This document shows, one piece after another, positions 6,672-7,235 of a DNA stretch of 7,235 bases. The notes beneath the pieces were generated by a model. That model worked only from the letters and a program-made list of their open reading frames with translations. It was not told the DNA's origin and did no database searches. Both the position numbers and the translations under genes were made by a program. The DNA is from Bacteroidales bacterium UBA1189. Its GTDB lineage: Bacteria > Bacteroidota > Bacteroidia > Bacteroidales > Bacteroidaceae. The stretch is taken from NCBI GenBank assembly GCA_002309805.1, contig DBYJ01000038.1, positions 12,245 through 19,479 on the forward strand, read 5' to 3'. Numbering within the stretch: the stretch's first letter is position 1; every line of letters starts with the position of its first letter.

Positions 6672-6696
6672 CAGTTCCTCCCGGAAGGAGGAACTG
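6672..6696 (-). other. Perfect hairpin between tuf and tRNA-Trp
   Basis: CAGTTCCTCC and GGAGGAACTG form a perfect 10-bp inverted repeat around a 5-base loop (6682-6686). On the transcribed strand it starts 26 bases after the tuf stop and ends 7 bases before the mature 5' end of tRNA-Trp. No T-tract follows; the tRNA begins almost at once. It is therefore unlikely to be a simple intrinsic terminator. It could insulate the folding of the tRNA precursor, protect the 3' end of tuf mRNA, or be a double-strand cleavage site separating the two RNAs. The hairpin is certain in the sequence; its role is inferred. Confidence 0.6.
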
Positions 6697-6722
6697 CGCA
6701 TACTCCTTTATGGGTTGACGAA

Positions 6723-7235
6723 TTAATCGTCGATGATCTCCGTAATCTGACCCGAACCGACGGTGCGGCCACCTTCACGGATAGCGAAGCGCAGACCGAC
6801 GTTGAGGGCAACGGGGTAGATAAGCTCGACCTGGATGTGTACGTTATCACCGGGCATAACCATTTCGACGCCTTCGGGAAGAGTGATCTCACCCGTGCAG
6901 TCCATGGTGCGGAGATAGAACTGAGGACGATACTTGTTGTGGAACGGAGTGTGACGGCCGCCTTCTTCCTTCTTCAGGATATAGACGGAAGCCTTGAAGG
7001 TGCTGTGGGGCTTGATCTGGCCCGGATGGCAGAGCACCATACCGCGCTTGATCTCGTCCTTGTCGATACCGCGGAGCAGCAGACCGACGTTGTCGCCAGC
7101 TTCACCGAGGTCGAGGATCTTACGGAACATCTCAACACCCGTGACGACGGTCTTCTTCTCTTCACCGAGGCCGAGGATCTCGACTTCGTCACCGATCTTC
7201 ACGACGCCAGTCTCGATACGGCCGGTAGCAACGGT
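6723..7235 (-). CDS. tuf: Elongation factor Tu, C-terminal 170 residues
   Basis: EF-Tu delivers aminoacyl-tRNA to the ribosomal A site as a GTP complex. The gene enters from the right edge, so the GTP-binding domain (about 225 residues) is not visible. The frame is open from the first base at the edge, starting TVATGRIETGVVKIGDEVEI, so the GTG at 7202 is an internal valine and not a start. Domain II runs through GVEMFRKILDLGEAGDNVGLLLRG. Domain III includes EGGRHTPFHNKYRPQFYLRT, LPEGVEMVMPGDNV and RFAIREGGRTVGSGQI, ending TEIIDD. All are highly conserved family segments. The promoter for this and the following genes probably lies upstream of tuf, outside the window. tRNA-Trp follows 58 bp downstream. 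Confidence 0.99.
   Translation of the reverse strand, partial: TVATGRIETGVVKIGDEVEILGLGEEKKTVVTGVEMFRKILDLGEAGDNVGLLLRGIDKDEIKRGMVLCHPGQIKPHSTFKASVYILKKEEGGRHTPFHNKYRPQFYLRTMDCTGEITLPEGVEMVMPGDNVHIQVELIYPVALNVGLRFAIREGGRTVGSGQITEIIDD

Noticed and set aside
6567..6701. A 44-codon minus-strand frame with GGAG just before its ATG, running through tRNA-Trp into the start of secE.
   Set aside because: GGAG is one base from the ATG, too close to work. The frame runs through the hairpin and the whole tRNA, and it codes for the low-value peptide typical of translated tRNA genes.
6521..6718. A plus-strand 65-residue frame containing VAGIEPTLTVLETAVLPLNYTPE.
   Set aside because: It is the familiar false translation of the complement of a tRNA gene.
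1..7235. Search for mobile elements, CRISPR arrays, defence genes or an undescribed system.
   Set aside because: Nearly all bases are accounted for by nine conserved housekeeping genes in their classical order with short spacers. I see no direct repeats, no insertion boundaries and no unfamiliar gene.

Overview
The window is a stretch of conserved housekeeping chromosome from a member of the Bacteroidetes, most likely Bacteroidales (Bacteroides/Prevotella/Porphyromonas-like). Three things point there. The RpoB N-terminus and rifampicin region have the Bacteroidales form (for example MDQTNPLAEITHKRRM). The L10 and EF-Tu sequences are of the same type, with EF-Tu ending TEIIDD. Most genes have A-rich upstream regions without a clear Shine-Dalgarno sequence, as is usual in this phylum. 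Genus cannot be fixed from sequence reading alone.

Every gene is on the minus strand, so transcription runs from high to low coordinates: tuf (3' part, cut by the right edge) - tRNA-Trp(CCA) - secE - nusG - rplK (L11) - rplA (L1) - rplJ (L10) - rplL (L7/L12) - rpoB (cut by the left edge, about 1170 of roughly 1270 residues visible). This is the classical tuf-secE-nusG-rplKAJL-rpoB(C) block. Spacers are short: 58 bp tuf-tRNA, 19 bp tRNA-secE, 11 bp secE-nusG, 64 bp nusG-rplK, 15 bp rplK-rplA, 15 bp rplA-rplJ, 55 bp rplJ-rplL and 100 bp rplL-rpoB. No stretch over 300 bp lacks a gene.

The genes join translation elongation (EF-Tu, tRNA-Trp), the ribosomal stalk and L1 arm that elongation factors and tRNAs contact (L11, L1, L10, L7/L12), the factor coupling transcription to translation (NusG), the core of the protein export channel (SecE) and the RNA polymerase beta subunit. 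The main non-coding signals are a strong hairpin plus T-tract between rplL and rpoB, which looks like a terminator or attenuator separating ribosomal from polymerase expression, and a perfect 10-bp hairpin without a T-tract just 5' of tRNA-Trp, which may be a processing element.

I read the visible rpoB frame codon by codon and found no internal stop or frameshift; the other genes are complete open frames of normal length. I see no mobile element, CRISPR array, defence gene or unfamiliar system. The findings are regulatory-scale observations inside a well-known operon.
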